A model generated the notes under the pieces. It saw only the letters and a program-made list of their open reading frames with translations. It was not told where the DNA came from and made no database searches. A program made the position numbers and the translations under genes. Shown one piece after another: positions 17,345 through 27,958 of a DNA stretch of 64,000 nt (positions within the stretch are counted from its first letter, which is position 1; every line of letters begins with the position of its first letter). This stretch comes from Streptomyces violaceorubidus (lineage in GTDB: Bacteria; Actinomycetota; Actinomycetes; Streptomycetales; Streptomycetaceae), in NCBI RefSeq assembly GCF_000717995.1, contig NZ_JODM01000003.1, forward strand, positions 124,001 through 188,000, written 5' to 3'.

Positions 17345-18358
17345 ATGACCACCCGGCACGACACCGCCGCGTCCCCCGTCAAGGGGGGCGCGGCCCCGGG
17401 CCGCCCGCCCGGCGGGAACACGTCCGCCGAGGCGGACCACAAGAGGCGGGCCAAGCTCTCCCGCCGCTGGCAGCGGGACATGCGCTGGAGCCCGTACGCG
17501 TTCGTCTCGCCGTTCTTCCTGCTCTTCCTCGCCTTCGGCCTGTTCCCGCTGATCTACACCGGCTGGGCCTCGCTGCACACGGTGGAGCTGACCGCGCCCA
17601 CCGACATGAAGTGGACGGGTTTCGACAACTACACCCGCATCTTCGACGACGAGTTCTTCTGGAACGCCGCGAAGAACACGCTGTGGATCGGCATCATCTC
17701 CACGGTGCCGCAGCTGCTGATGGCGATGGGCCTGGCGCACATCCTCAACTACAAGCTGCGTGGCTCGACCTTCTACCGGGTCGTCATGCTGGCTCCGTAC
17801 GCGACGTCGATCGCCGCGGCCTCGCTGGTCTTCGTGCTGCTCTTCGGCCGCGACTACGGCATGATCAACTGGGCCCTCGACCTGGTGGGCCTGGACAAGA
17901 TCGACTGGCAGAACGGCTCGTGGGCGTCCAAGTTCGCCGTGTCCACCATCGTCATCTGGCGCTGGACCGGCTACAACGCGCTGATCTACCTGGCCGCGAT
18001 GCAGGCGATCCCGCAGGACCTGTACGAGTCGGCGGCGCTGGACGGCGCCAGCCGCTGGCGGCAGTTCATCCACGTCACGCTGCCCTCGCTGCGTCCCACG
18101 ATCCTGTTCACGGTCGTCGTGTCGACCATCGGTGCCTCGCAGGTCTTCGGCGAGCCGCTGCTCTTCGACGCCAACAAGGGCGCCTCGGGCGGCTCCCAGC
18201 ACCAGTTCCAGACGCTCGGCCTGTACCTGTACGAGCAGGGCTGGGTCAACCAGCACCTGGGCCGCGCCTCCGCCATCGCCTGGGCCATGTTCCTGATCCT
18301 CATCGTGATCGGGATCATCAACGCCGTCATCTCGCGCCGGCTGCGCGCCAGTAGTTAA
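17345..18358 (+). CDS. cebF: Cellobiose ABC permease CebF
   Basis: The 337-aa membrane protein belongs to the MalF-type permeases. A long cytoplasmic N-terminus precedes the first membrane segment (YAFVSPFFLLFLAFGLFPLIY). The EAA loop that contacts the ATPase is visible as YESAALDGASRWRQFIHVTLPSL. The ATG at 17345 is 6 nt past the cebE stop; an in-frame GTG at 17336 overlapping the cebE stop is an alternative. It works with CebG, CebE and probably MsiK. Confidence 0.9.
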   Translation: MTTRHDTAASPVKGGAAPGRPPGGNTSAEADHKRRAKLSRRWQRDMRWSPYAFVSPFFLLFLAFGLFPLIYTGWASLHTVELTAPTDMKWTGFDNYTRIFDDEFFWNAAKNTLWIGIISTVPQLLMAMGLAHILNYKLRGSTFYRVVMLAPYATSIAAASLVFVLLFGRDYGMINWALDLVGLDKIDWQNGSWASKFAVSTIVIWRWTGYNALIYLAAMQAIPQDLYESAALDGASRWRQFIHVTLPSLRPTILFTVVVSTIGASQVFGEPLLFDANKGASGGSQHQFQTLGLYLYEQGWVNQHLGRASAIAWAMFLILIVIGIINAVISRRLRASS

Positions 18359-18370
18359 GGAGAACCGGCC

Positions 18371-19282
18371 GTGACGACGACCATGACGAAACCCCCGGCC
18401 GACGCGGCACCCGAGCCGTCCCGGCGGGGCCGACGACGTTCCAAGGCGGCGCGGGCGGGCGGCACCCTGCACGCCGGGCCGATCGCCTACATCATCCTCG
18501 CCCTGTTCACCATCGGCTCGCTGTTCCCCCTGGTGTGGTCGGCGATCGCCGCCTCGCGCGACAACCAGCGGCTCGCCCAGACGCCACCGCCCTTCTGGTT
18601 CGGCGGCAACCTCTTCGACAAGCTCGAGATCGCCTGGAAGGACGCCAACCTCGGCGAGGCGTTCCTGAACACCACCATCGTGGCCGGGATCTCCTCGCTC
18701 ACCATCGTCTTCCTGTCGACGATCGCCGGGTTCGCCTTCGCCAAGCTGCGCTTCCGCGGGCGCAACGCGCTGATGCTGATCGTCATCGGCACGATGATGG
18801 TGCCCCCGCAGCTCAGCATCATCCCGCTGTACCAGCTGGTCGCGAAGCTGGACTGGTCCGACCAGTTGCAGGCGGTGATCCTGCCCTCGCTGGTGAACGC
18901 GTTCGGTGTGTTCTTCATGCGGCAGTACCTGCTCCAGGCACTGCCCGACGAGGTCATCGAGGCCGCGCGGGTGGACGGAGCCAGCAGCTGGCGCGTGGTG
19001 TGGCACGTGGTGTTCCCGGCGGCCCGGCCCGCGATGGCCGTGCTCGGCATGCTGATGTTCGTGCAGTCCTGGAACGACTTCCTGTGGCCGTTCCTGGTGC
19101 TGACGCAGAACGGCAGTCCGACCGTGCAGGTCGCCCTCGCCGGACTGGGGCGCGGCTACACCCCGGACCAGTCCCTGATCATGGCCGGCGCGCTGCTCGG
19201 CACGCTGCCGCTGCTCCTGGTGTTCGCGATCTTCGGCAAGCAGATCGTGGGCGGCATCATGCAGGGCGCCGTCAAGGGATGA
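18371..19282 (+). CDS. cebG: Cellobiose ABC permease CebG
   Basis: The 303-aa MalG-type permease has a basic cytoplasmic N-terminus and then about six membrane segments (first IAYIILALFTIGSLFPLVWSA). The EAA loop is EVIEAARVDGASSWRVVWHVVFPAA. The start is a GTG with AAGGAG 8 nt upstream. It is the third gene of the importer operon, and bglC follows after 114 nt with its own CebR-type site. Confidence 0.9.
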   Translation: MTTTMTKPPADAAPEPSRRGRRRSKAARAGGTLHAGPIAYIILALFTIGSLFPLVWSAIAASRDNQRLAQTPPPFWFGGNLFDKLEIAWKDANLGEAFLNTTIVAGISSLTIVFLSTIAGFAFAKLRFRGRNALMLIVIGTMMVPPQLSIIPLYQLVAKLDWSDQLQAVILPSLVNAFGVFFMRQYLLQALPDEVIEAARVDGASSWRVVWHVVFPAARPAMAVLGMLMFVQSWNDFLWPFLVLTQNGSPTVQVALAGLGRGYTPDQSLIMAGALLGTLPLLLVFAIFGKQIVGGIMQGAVKG

Positions 19283-19383
19283 CACCCCTCCCGGGGGCCG
19301 GGCCACCGCCGTCCCGGCCCCGCCTTCCCCCCTCGTACCTCCACGCGTCGGACCTCCACGACCCGACCCGCCATGACCCGCAA

Positions 19384-19396
19384 TGGGAGCGCTTCC

Positions 19397-19397
<1 letters not shown>
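19384..19397. promoter_or_regulatory. CebR operator overlapping the bglC ribosome site
   Basis: TGGGAGCGCTTCCA differs from the perfect CebR box by one base. Its GGGAG half is also the Shine-Dalgarno element, 7 nt before the ATG, and its last base is the A of that ATG. Confidence 0.82.
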
Positions 19398-20839
<1,442 letters not shown>

Positions 20840-20864
20840 TCCCTCGGCGGGGCGGCACACGGAC

Positions 20865-20909
20865 CGAGCGGGGCGCGGCATCCGACGGGGGGATGCCGCG
20901 CCCCGCTCG
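20865..20909. terminator. Terminator after bglC
   Basis: A perfect 19-bp stem (20865-20883 with 20891-20909) has a 7-nt loop, 25 nt after the stop codon. It is the strongest hairpin I saw in the window. Confidence 0.88.
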
Positions 20910-21068
20910 TGGGGCCGGTGCGGGGCCCGGCCCGCGCGGGGAGGAGCGGGCCTGCTGGTAGGCGGCGAAGACCTTGGCGGGCAGCGCCCCGCCACCGGCC
21001 ACGGCCGCCGCGACGACGGTGCCGACCGCCTTGTTCCTGCCACTGACCTTGCGTCGGTGCGTGCGCAT
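20910..21068 (-). pseudogene. Remnant of a secreted-protein gene (signal peptide only)
   Basis: From an ATG at 21068, with AAGGCAGG upstream, the frame encodes a plausible export signal. It has a basic start (MRTHRRKVSGRNKAVG), a hydrophobic stretch (TVVAAAVAGGGALPAKVFA) and then a proline/arginine-rich sequence. The frame stays open through the bglC terminator and antisense to the bglC 3' end (to 20616), which is unlikely to be real coding. I read it as the truncated 5' end of a former exported protein gene. A very short real peptide cannot be excluded. Confidence 0.35.
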
Positions 21069-21310
21069 CACGTGCCTGCCTTCGCTGTTCACGGTGCCCC
21101 CGGCGGAAGGCCGGCGGGAGCGGGTGGGGGTGCGGCAGCACGCCAGCGACCCGGAAACGGGCAAAGATCCTGTTCCGGGCGGGGGTTGGCGATCTCAGGG
21201 CGGGCTAAAGGAAGGGATCGGGGCCGATTAGTGGTCGTGCCCGCTCAGCACCGGTCCGTGTCCGGTCAACGAGCGCGGCCGGCCCGGGCCGCCGGTGCCG
21301 ACGCCGACGC

Positions 21311-22729
21311 CTACGCCGACGCCTGCGCCTGCGTACGGCTCTGTCCGCGTCGGCGTACGGTCCCCCGGTGCCCGCGCCGCACCGGGGCGGTACGCCCGTC
21401 CAGCTGGATCCATATCCGCACCTCGGTGCCGCCCAGCACGGAGGAGCCGATGCGTACGTCGCCGCCGGTCGACTCCGCCATCCGGCGCACGATGTCCAGG
21501 CCGAGCCCGGTCGAGCCGTCGGTGCCCGAACCCCGGCCGCGGGCCATCGCCGCCTCGGGGTCGGCTATGCCGGTGCCCGCGTCGGAGACGAGCACGATCA
21601 CCGCGTCCTCGCCGTTGTGCAGGTCGACGGCGAAGGCGGTGCCCTCGGCGGTGTGCCGGAAGACGTTGCCGAGCAGGGCGTCGAGGGAGGCGGCCAGATC
21701 GGTGCGGGCCACGGGGATGCGCACCGGCCGGTCGGCGCCGGCCACCCGCCACTTGCGGCCCTCGTCCTCCGCGAGTGCCGACCAGAACCCCATCCGCTCC
21801 CGGACCACCTCGGCCGCGTCGCACCCGGCACCGGGACCGGCGGCGGCCGTCTGCGGCTTGGCGTCCCGGGCCGTGCGGATGATCGTGTCGACCTCGCGCT
21901 CCAGCTGCTCGACGGCGGCCCTGGTCTGCTCGGCGGCCGGGCCGTGGCCGAGCGAGGCGGCGTTGAGGCGCAGCACGGTCAGCGGGGTGCGCAGCCGGTG
22001 GGACAGGTCGGCGGCCAGCTCCCGCTCGTTGGCGAGGAGCTGGACGACCTGATCGGCCATGGAGTTGAACGCGACGGCCGCGCGCCGCAGTTCGTCCGGT
22101 CCCTCCACGGGCACCCGCGCGCCCAGCTTGCCCTCCCCCAGCTCGTGCGCTCCCTCGACCAGACGCCGCGCAGGCTGCACCATCCGGACGCCCAGCCGGT
22201 CGGCGACCGCGACCGAGCCGACGATCAGCGCCGCGCCGACCGCCGCCAGCACCGCCCAGGCCGTGCCGACGCCGTTGGTCACCTCGGACTCGGGGACGTA
22301 CACCTCGACGACGGCGATCTGGCCGGAGCTGAGCGCGACCGGCTGGAGCAGGGTGGAGCCGCCGCCCACCTCGGTGGTGGAGGCCCGCCCCATCGTCCGT
22401 ACGGCGGCGATGTCCTCGTCGGAGGCGCGCTGCCGTCCGATGTCGGTGGCGCCGCCGGTCCGCCCGGCACCGGAACCGGCACCGGCACCGGGCGCCGGTA
22501 TGTGCACGGCCATGCCGGCGTCCGAACCGGCGGAGGCCACGACGCGCTCCAACTGCTCGCGGTCGGTGGTGATGGACAGGGCCGGCGCGACGGCGGCGGC
22601 CTCCCGTTCCGCGTTGGAGAAGGCGCGGTCGCGGGCCATCTCCCGGATGACGAGGCCGAGCGGCACGGCGAAGGCGACCACGACCATCGCGGTGACCGCC
22701 AGCGAGACCTTGACCAGGGCCCATCTCAT
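21311..22729 (-). CDS. Sensor histidine kinase
   Basis: The 472-aa membrane kinase has an N-terminal segment VSLAVTAMVVVAFAVPLGLVI, an extracellular loop of about 140 residues, and a second membrane segment AWAVLAAVGAALIVGSVAVA. A HAMP region (RMVQPARRLVEGAHELGEG) follows, then an H-box DLSHRLRTPLTVLRL carrying the phospho-accepting His. The ATPase domain has a weak N-box (ASLDALLGNVFRHT), DAGTGI and GSTGLGLDIVRRMAE. The ATG overlaps the response-regulator stop by 4 nt, so the two form an operon. The sensed signal is unknown. Confidence 0.9.
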   Translation of the reverse strand: MRWALVKVSLAVTAMVVVAFAVPLGLVIREMARDRAFSNAEREAAAVAPALSITTDREQLERVVASAGSDAGMAVHIPAPGAGAGSGAGRTGGATDIGRQRASDEDIAAVRTMGRASTTEVGGGSTLLQPVALSSGQIAVVEVYVPESEVTNGVGTAWAVLAAVGAALIVGSVAVADRLGVRMVQPARRLVEGAHELGEGKLGARVPVEGPDELRRAAVAFNSMADQVVQLLANERELAADLSHRLRTPLTVLRLNAASLGHGPAAEQTRAAVEQLEREVDTIIRTARDAKPQTAAAGPGAGCDAAEVVRERMGFWSALAEDEGRKWRVAGADRPVRIPVARTDLAASLDALLGNVFRHTAEGTAFAVDLHNGEDAVIVLVSDAGTGIADPEAAMARGRGSGTDGSTGLGLDIVRRMAESTGGDVRIGSSVLGGTEVRIWIQLDGRTAPVRRGHRGTVRRRGQSRTQAQASA

Positions 22730-23430
22730 CGCGGTGGCTCCGGTCGCGGTGGCTCCAGCTTCACGCCGACGCCGCGCAGGGTGTGCAGATAGCGCGGCCG
22801 GGCCGCGGTCTCGCCCAGTTTGCGCCGCAGCCAGGACAGGTGGACGTCGATGGTCTGGTCGTCGCCGTAGGACTGCTGCCAGACCTCGGCGAGCAGCTCC
22901 TTGCGCGGGACGACGACCCCGGGGCGGCCGGCCAGGAAGGCGAGCAGGTCGAACTCTCGGCGGGTCAGGTCGAGGACCGCGCCGTCCAGTTCGGCCTGGC
23001 GGCGCAGCGGGTCGACGGTGAGGCCGCCCACCCGCAGGACGGTCGGCGCCGCCGCCTTGGCGGGGCCGCCGCGGGCGCGGCGCAGGACGGCCGCCATCCG
23101 GGCCGACAGGTGCTCGGCGGAGAACGGTTTGGTGAGGTAGTCGTCCGCGCCCGCGTTCAACAGCCGTACGATCTCCGCCTCGTCGTCCCGGGCGGTGGCG
23201 ACGATCACCGGTACGTCGGTGATGCCGCGCAGCATCTTCAGCGCCTCGGAGCCGTCCAGGTCGGGCAGTCCGAGGTCCAGGATCACCACGTCGAACCGGA
23301 CATGGGCGACCTCGCGCAGCGCCTCCAACGCCGTGCCGACGCTGCGCACGGTGTGCGAGGCGTCGGTCAGCTGCCGGATGAGCGCCGAGCGTACGAACTG
23401 GTCGTCCTCGACCACGAGCACACTTGCCAT
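22726..23430 (-). CDS. OmpR/PhoB-family response regulator
   Basis: The 234-aa protein has a receiver domain with acidic pocket VVEDD, phosphorylation site Asp52 (VVILDLGLPDLDG) and the conserved Lys in DDYLTKPF. The C-terminal winged helix carries LTRREFDLLAFLAGRPGVVV and IDVHLSWLRRKLGE. The start ATG at 23430 has no strong Shine-Dalgarno sequence. It is cotranscribed with the kinase that follows on the minus strand, and its targets are unknown. Confidence 0.92.
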   Translation of the reverse strand: MASVLVVEDDQFVRSALIRQLTDASHTVRSVGTALEALREVAHVRFDVVILDLGLPDLDGSEALKMLRGITDVPVIVATARDDEAEIVRLLNAGADDYLTKPFSAEHLSARMAAVLRRARGGPAKAAAPTVLRVGGLTVDPLRRQAELDGAVLDLTRREFDLLAFLAGRPGVVVPRKELLAEVWQQSYGDDQTIDVHLSWLRRKLGETAARPRYLHTLRGVGVKLEPPRPEPPR

Positions 23431-23541
23431 GGGCGGCACCGTACGCCATGCGGACCGGCCCGGTCGGGGCCTGTGGACAACTCCGTCCCGGCCCGCGTCA
23501 CACCGTCTTTCGGGCGACACGCGTGGGGCGGGTGAGGCAGT

Positions 23542-24117
23542 ATGGCCGCGATGCGCAGAGGACTCGCCCACGTGATCGCCTGGCTGCTCGCCACCGGCGC
23601 GGCGGTGACGCTGTCGTGGTGGGGTGTGCACACGGTGATGGCGGGCACGGCCTACGACGCCCCCCGGGCGCTGCCGATCACGGCGGCCGACGCGAGCGTG
23701 CGGGACGAGGAGGACGACGGCGGGGAGCCCCTGGCGTCGTCCACCCGTCGGCCCTCGCCCTCGGCCTCGCCGTCGTCGGGCGGCGCGGCGCCGACGCCGA
23801 GCCGCACGTCCCGCGAGCCCGGCCCCGCCCCGTCGCGCACCGCGCCGTCCACCCCACCGCCCGAGGACCCGGCGAGCCCCGTGCCCGACACGTCCGGCGA
23901 GGTCAGGAGTTACGAGACCGACGGGGGCCGCGCGGTCTTCGACCTCGGTCCGTCGTCCGCGTCCCTGGTGTCGGCGACTCCGGGTCCGGGCTGGTCGATG
24001 CAGGTGTGGAAGACGCCGTCGTGGATCCGGGTGGAGTTCACCTCGGGCGCGGACCGGGTGTCGGTGTTCTGCACCTGGCACGACGGGCCGCCGCGGGTGG
24101 AGATCGGCAGCTACTGA
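23542..24117 (+). CDS. Membrane-anchored or secreted protein of unknown function
   Basis: The 191-aa product has a hydrophobic N-terminal helix (VIAWLLATGAAVTLSWWGV). A long Ser/Pro/Thr-rich linker (about 60-125) follows, then a compact C-terminal domain of about 60 residues (SYETDGGRAVFDLGPSSASLVSA ... WIRVEFTSG ... VEIGSY) that looks beta-rich. No family is recognised. It probably acts outside the membrane. It is divergent from the two-component system, so it could be a target or accessory. Starts at 23542 or 23551 are both possible. Confidence 0.75.
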   Translation: MAAMRRGLAHVIAWLLATGAAVTLSWWGVHTVMAGTAYDAPRALPITAADASVRDEEDDGGEPLASSTRRPSPSASPSSGGAAPTPSRTSREPGPAPSRTAPSTPPPEDPASPVPDTSGEVRSYETDGGRAVFDLGPSSASLVSATPGPGWSMQVWKTPSWIRVEFTSGADRVSVFCTWHDGPPRVEIGSY

Positions 24118-24145
24118 ACCGGCGCGCCCGGCAGTCGGCCGCGAC

Positions 24146-25015
24146 TCACCTGAAGACGGACTCCGGCGGCGCGGGCGAGTCCACCGCCGCCGCGTCCGTC
24201 ACGGGCCGGGCGCCACCGGTGAAGTCGGCGAGCGCGCGGCCGTGTTCCACGCGCGCGGTGTGCGGGTCGGAGGCGGCCCGGCGGGTGAGTTCGGCGATCG
24301 GCAGCGGGTGGTCGGCGGCGACCAGGATCGCGTTGCCGAAGCGCTTGCCGCGCAGTACGGCCGGGTCGGCGACGAGGGCGAGTTCGGCGAACCGGGCGGC
24401 GGCGGTGGCGATCTGGCCGCGCAGGTGGGCGAGGGGCGGGCCGTCGGCGAGGTTGGCGACGTGGACCCCGCCGGGGGCGAGCACGCGCCGCACCTCGTCG
24501 AGGAACTCGGCGGAGGTCAGGTGGGCCGGGGTCCGGGCCCCGCCGAAGACGTCCGCGACGACCAGGTCCGCCCACCCGTCGGGCACCTTGGCCAGCCCGG
24601 CGCGGGCGTCGGCGGCACGCACCCGGATCCGCGCGCCCGGGTCGAGGGGCAGCTCCCGGCGGACCAGTTGGACGAGGGCGGCGTCCCGCTCGACGACCTG
24701 CTGGGTGGAGCGGGGGCGGGTGGCGGCGACGTAGCGGGCGAGGGTGAGGGCGCCGCCGCCGAGGTGCACGGCCCGGACGGGCCGGCCGGGCGGGGCGGCC
24801 AGGTCGATGACGTGGCCGATGCGGCGCTGGTACTCGAAGGACAGGTACGCCGGGTCGTCGAGGTCGACGTGCGACTGCGGGGCGCCGTCGATCAGCAGCG
24901 TCCAGGCCCGGGGCCGGTCCCGGTCGGGGACCAGCTCGGCACGCCCCCCGTCCACGTCCTCGACGACGGCCTCGGCGGACGCGCGTCCGCGGCGGGTGTT
25001 CCTGGACTTTCCCAT
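24146..25015 (-). CDS. Spermidine-synthase-like (class I Rossmann) protein
   Basis: The 289-aa protein has the SpeE-type layout: an N-terminal beta region with DGAPQSHVDLDDPAYLSFEYQRRIGHVID, then the nucleotide motif VHLGGGALTLARYV, ERDAALVQLV, and LVVADVFGGARTPAHL where spermidine synthases carry the catalytic Asp. Many actinobacterial members lack polyamine-synthesis activity and are annotated only as methyltransferase-like. The substrate is unknown. The C-terminal 30 residues are low complexity. Confidence 0.82.
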   Translation of the reverse strand: MGKSRNTRRGRASAEAVVEDVDGGRAELVPDRDRPRAWTLLIDGAPQSHVDLDDPAYLSFEYQRRIGHVIDLAAPPGRPVRAVHLGGGALTLARYVAATRPRSTQQVVERDAALVQLVRRELPLDPGARIRVRAADARAGLAKVPDGWADLVVADVFGGARTPAHLTSAEFLDEVRRVLAPGGVHVANLADGPPLAHLRGQIATAAARFAELALVADPAVLRGKRFGNAILVAADHPLPIAELTRRAASDPHTARVEHGRALADFTGGARPVTDAAAVDSPAPPESVFR

Positions 25016-25046
25016 CGGTCCATTATCGGACCGGGCCCGGCGGTGC

Positions 25047-25427
25047 TCAGCGGCAGCTGTCCGCGGCCCTGATCAGCCGGGCCGCCTCGCCCAGCGCGGC
25101 CCGCAGTACGGCGGGGTCGGTCGCCAGGTCCGCCTCGCCGGGCGGCAGCAGCCAGTCGGAGCCCTCCACGGGCGGCTCGGGCGCCGGGACGACGCTCAGT
25201 CCGCGCCCGTCCGTCTCCGTGCAGGTACTGCCCGGCACGTCCCAGGCGGCGGCGGTGCCCGGCGGCACCAGGAATCCCAGGGTGCCGCAGCCGTCGTCGT
25301 GGAGCACCGGGCCCACCCCCTCACCCGCTCCCCGCCTGAGGATGTCGACCGCCTCCAGACCCTGCCGGGTCGGCACGGTGACGACGTCACAGGCGTCGCA
25401 GGGGGGAACGCTGACTCTGGTGTCCAT
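25047..25427 (-). CDS. Small hypothetical protein
   Basis: The 126-aa product contains a CDAC pair near the N-terminus (VPPCDACDVV), a central Gly/Cys region (HDDGCGTLGFLVPPGTA) and a terminal helix ending RAADSCR. Streptomyces homologues are, as far as I recall, uncharacterised. The ATG at 25427 has GGAGG 5 nt upstream. There is no signal peptide. It precedes the spermidine-synthase-like gene on the same strand by 31 nt and may be cotranscribed. Confidence 0.72.
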   Translation of the reverse strand: MDTRVSVPPCDACDVVTVPTRQGLEAVDILRRGAGEGVGPVLHDDGCGTLGFLVPPGTAAAWDVPGSTCTETDGRGLSVVPAPEPPVEGSDWLLPPGEADLATDPAVLRAALGEAARLIRAADSCR

Positions 25428-25714
25428 CCCGGCCTCCACCACGGAACTCCTCCTCGGACGAGCGGCTCGGGAGTCGGGGGCCTCCCGGTCCACCCGGTTC
25501 AACGCGGCGGACCGTCAACGGCTACGGCCGAAGGCCGCCGCAAAGGATGGCACTTCATGGCAGATCGCGGAGGAGATATCCGGTTTGTAGCCAAACACCG
25601 CGTGGTCGCTCCGTCACAGCCGGTACGTTCTTGCTCGCCGGAAACAGGGGTCCGCCAGCCTTGCTCGCCCTCGTCTCCGGCATGGTTCGACGGTTCGCAC
25701 GAGAGGACCCGGCC

Positions 25715-27127
25715 ATGGCGTCGTCAACGGTGACCTTTGCCCAGCCCGAACGGCCACCGCGGCCGAACCTCGCCTTCAGGCGGTTGCGCGGCAAGCGCTC
25801 CCCGGCGGAGTTCGCGGCGGCGGTCCGCCGGGCCGCGCGCGAGATCGGCGAGCGGGTCAGCTGCGACGCGCGCTACGTCGGCCGGGTCGAGGCGGGCGAG
25901 ATCCGCTGCCCCAACTACGCGTACGAGCGGGTGTTCCTGCACATGTTCCCCGGCCGCACGCTCACCGACCTGGGGTTCGCGCCCCGCTCGTCGGTGCGCG
26001 GGCGCCCCACGCGCACGACCGGTGAGTCGCGAGGGGCGGGTGAGCCGTATGAGAGCTGTGACACGCGAGACACGCAAGACCTGTACGAAACGCACGACAA
26101 CAACGAGGAGAGCGACGTGCTGCGTCGCGCATTCATGACGAGCGGTGCCACCGTGGCCGCCGCCTCGCTGGGCCCCCTGGGACTCGCCTTCGACGCCGAG
26201 GCGGCCGGGCGCCCCACGCGCCGGGCCGGGACGGGCGAGGCCGGCGCCCTCGAAGAGGCCGTCCGCCGGATCCGGCTGCTCGACGACCGGCACGGCGCGG
26301 ACGGCCTCTACCGGCGCGCGGCGGCCCCGCTGCGCACGGCGTACGCGCTCCTGGACGCCGGCGCGTCCCGGCAGGCGACCGCGGACCGGCTCTACACGGG
26401 CGCCGGTGAACTGGCGATCTCCGTCGGCTGGCTGGCGCACGACTCGGGGCGCTTCGACGACGCGCGCTCCCACTACGCCGAGGCCCTGGCCACCTCCCGG
26501 ATGAACGCCGACGCCGGTCTGGAGGCGCACGCCTTCTGCAACATGGCCTTCCTGGCCCGCGACGCCGGTCGCCCGCGCGAGGCGGTACGGGCGGCCGAGG
26601 CCGCGCAGCGCGCCGCCCGCCCGCTCGGCTCGGCCCGGCTGATGTCCCTGCTCGCACTGCGCGAGGCGGGCGGCTGGGCGGGGCTCGCGGACCGGGTCGG
26701 CTGCGAGCAGGCGCTGGTCCGCGCGCAGACCTTCTTCGAGCGGGGCCCCTCGGACACCGACCCCGAGTGGATGAGCTTCTACGGCGAGGCCGAGCTGGCG
26801 GGGCTGGAAGCGCAGTGCTGGTCCACCCTGGGCGACTGGCCGCGGGCCGCCCGGCACGCGCGGCGGGCGGCGGATCTCCAGGACCCGCACTTCACCCGGA
26901 ACCTCGCGCTGTACTCGGCGGAGCTGGCGGACGACATGGCCCGCGCCGGCCGCCCCGACGAAGCGGCGGGAGCGGGCATGCGGGTCCTGGACCTGCTGGA
27001 CGAGGTCCAGTCCTCCCGCATCCACACGATGCTGGCGGGCACGGCCCGTGTCCTCCTGCCCCACCGCCGCGCCTCAGGCGTCTCCGCCTTCCTCGACCGC
27101 CACGCGGCACTGCCACGACCGGCCTGA
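25715..27127 (+). CDS. HTH/TPR regulator of the NsdA type
   Basis: The 470-aa protein starts with a helix-turn-helix-like region (residues 20-75: FRRLRGKRSPAEFAAAVRRAA ... CDARYVGRVEAGEI). An acidic linker of about 45 residues follows, and then a segment FMTSGATVAAASLGPLGLAF. The C-terminal 280 residues are TPR-like helices (AYALLDAGASRQATADRLY; AEALATSRMNADAGLEAHAFCNMAFLA). This layout matches the NsdA family of negative regulators of antibiotic production and sporulation, but it need not be the orthologue. The start has GAGAGGA upstream. Confidence 0.78.
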   Translation: MASSTVTFAQPERPPRPNLAFRRLRGKRSPAEFAAAVRRAAREIGERVSCDARYVGRVEAGEIRCPNYAYERVFLHMFPGRTLTDLGFAPRSSVRGRPTRTTGESRGAGEPYESCDTRDTQDLYETHDNNEESDVLRRAFMTSGATVAAASLGPLGLAFDAEAAGRPTRRAGTGEAGALEEAVRRIRLLDDRHGADGLYRRAAAPLRTAYALLDAGASRQATADRLYTGAGELAISVGWLAHDSGRFDDARSHYAEALATSRMNADAGLEAHAFCNMAFLARDAGRPREAVRAAEAAQRAARPLGSARLMSLLALREAGGWAGLADRVGCEQALVRAQTFFERGPSDTDPEWMSFYGEAELAGLEAQCWSTLGDWPRAARHARRAADLQDPHFTRNLALYSAELADDMARAGRPDEAAGAGMRVLDLLDEVQSSRIHTMLAGTARVLLPHRRASGVSAFLDRHAALPRPA

Positions 27128-27297
27128 GCCGCCGAGCCGCGGCAGTCGTGCCTCCCCCGGTGCCCGAACGGCCCGGTACCCCCGGGCGGCACGGGTGGAC
27201 GGTGCGGGCCCCCCGAAGCCGGGAGCGGGGAGGCGCCCCGCCACGCCGGGCGGCGTCCCCCGCCCCCGCCCAGCTCCGACGCACGGCACCGCCGCGA

Positions 27298-27356
27298 GCA
27301 CCGGCACCGGCACCGGCACTGGCACTGGCACCGGCACCGGCACCGGCACCGGCATT
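27298..27356. repeat. Hexanucleotide tandem repeat (GGCACC)
   Basis: About nine to ten imperfect copies of a 6-bp unit lie between the HTH/TPR gene and the phosphatase stop; two copies read GGCACT. It is non-coding on both strands as far as I can judge. Confidence 0.85.
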
Positions 27357-27361
27357 GATCG

Positions 27362-27958
27362 TCAGCCCACCAAATGCCCCACGTCGTTCCAGCTCTCCAC
27401 CGCCGGTTCCCCGTACGCCCATCCCAGCACGGACAGCGACGTCGGATTCAGCCGTATCCGCGCGCCGAAGGACACCGGCAGCCCCAGCCACCGCGCCCCG
27501 ATCGCGCGCAGAATGTGCCCGTGGGCGAAGACCAGCACGTCCCGCTCCGCCTCCCGCGCCCAGGCCACCACCTCGTCCGCGCGCGCGGTGACGTCCGCCA
27601 CACCCTCCCCGTCCGGGACACCGTCCCGCCAGATCAGCCAGCCGGGCCGCACGGCCTGGATCTGCTCCGGCGTCATCCCCTCGTACGCGCCGTAGTCCCA
27701 CTCCTGCAACGTGTCCCACGCGCGGGCGCGGTCGCCGAAACCGGCCAGCTCACAGGTCTCGCTCGCGCGCACCAGCGGACTGGTCCGCACCTCCACGCCG
27801 GCCAGCCCGTCCAGCGGCGCCCGGTGCAGCCGCTCGCCGAGCAGCTTCGCGCCGCGCCGGCCCTCCTCCAGGAGGGGCACGTCGGTCCTGCCGGTGTGTC
27901 TGCCGGACAGCGACCACTCCGTCTGTCCGTGCCGGGCCAGCAGAATGCGCGGAGCCAT
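27362..27958 (-). CDS. Histidine phosphatase family protein
   Basis: The 198-aa enzyme has the RHG motif ([21 protein letters not shown]) with the catalytic His near residue 10. SPLVRASET follows, then the second His in [13 protein letters not shown]. This resembles the phosphoglycerate-mutase-like acid phosphatases (CobC/GpmB type). The substrate is unknown. The length is typical and the ATG start is clear. Confidence 0.9.
   Translation of the reverse strand: MAPRILLARHGQTEWSLSGRHTGRTDVPLLEEGRRGAKLLGERLHRAPLDGLAGVEVRTSPLVRASETCELAGFGDRARAWDTLQEWDYGAYEGMTPEQIQAVRPGWLIWRDGVPDGEGVADVTARADEVVAWAREAERDVLVFAHGHILRAIGARWLGLPVSFGARIRLNPTSLSVLGWAYGEPAVESWNDVGHLVG

Noticed and set aside
21311-23449. 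712-codon minus-strand frame spanning kinase and response regulator
   Set aside because: Its first 240 codons are an out-of-frame reading of the response regulator; the kinase begins at 22729 with a coupled ATG.
26134-26200. Twin-arginine-like signal (RRAFMTSGATVAAASLGPLGLA) inside the HTH/TPR regulator
   Set aside because: It lies after an intact N-terminal HTH and linker, in frame, about 140 residues into the protein. It is more likely an internal hydrophobic helix of the NsdA-type family than a start of a secreted protein.
27298-27356. Possible CRISPR array at the hexanucleotide repeat
   Set aside because: The repeats have no spacers and a 6-bp unit; no cas genes are near. The Cas4-like nuclease at 29058 is paired with a helicase, not with a CRISPR locus.
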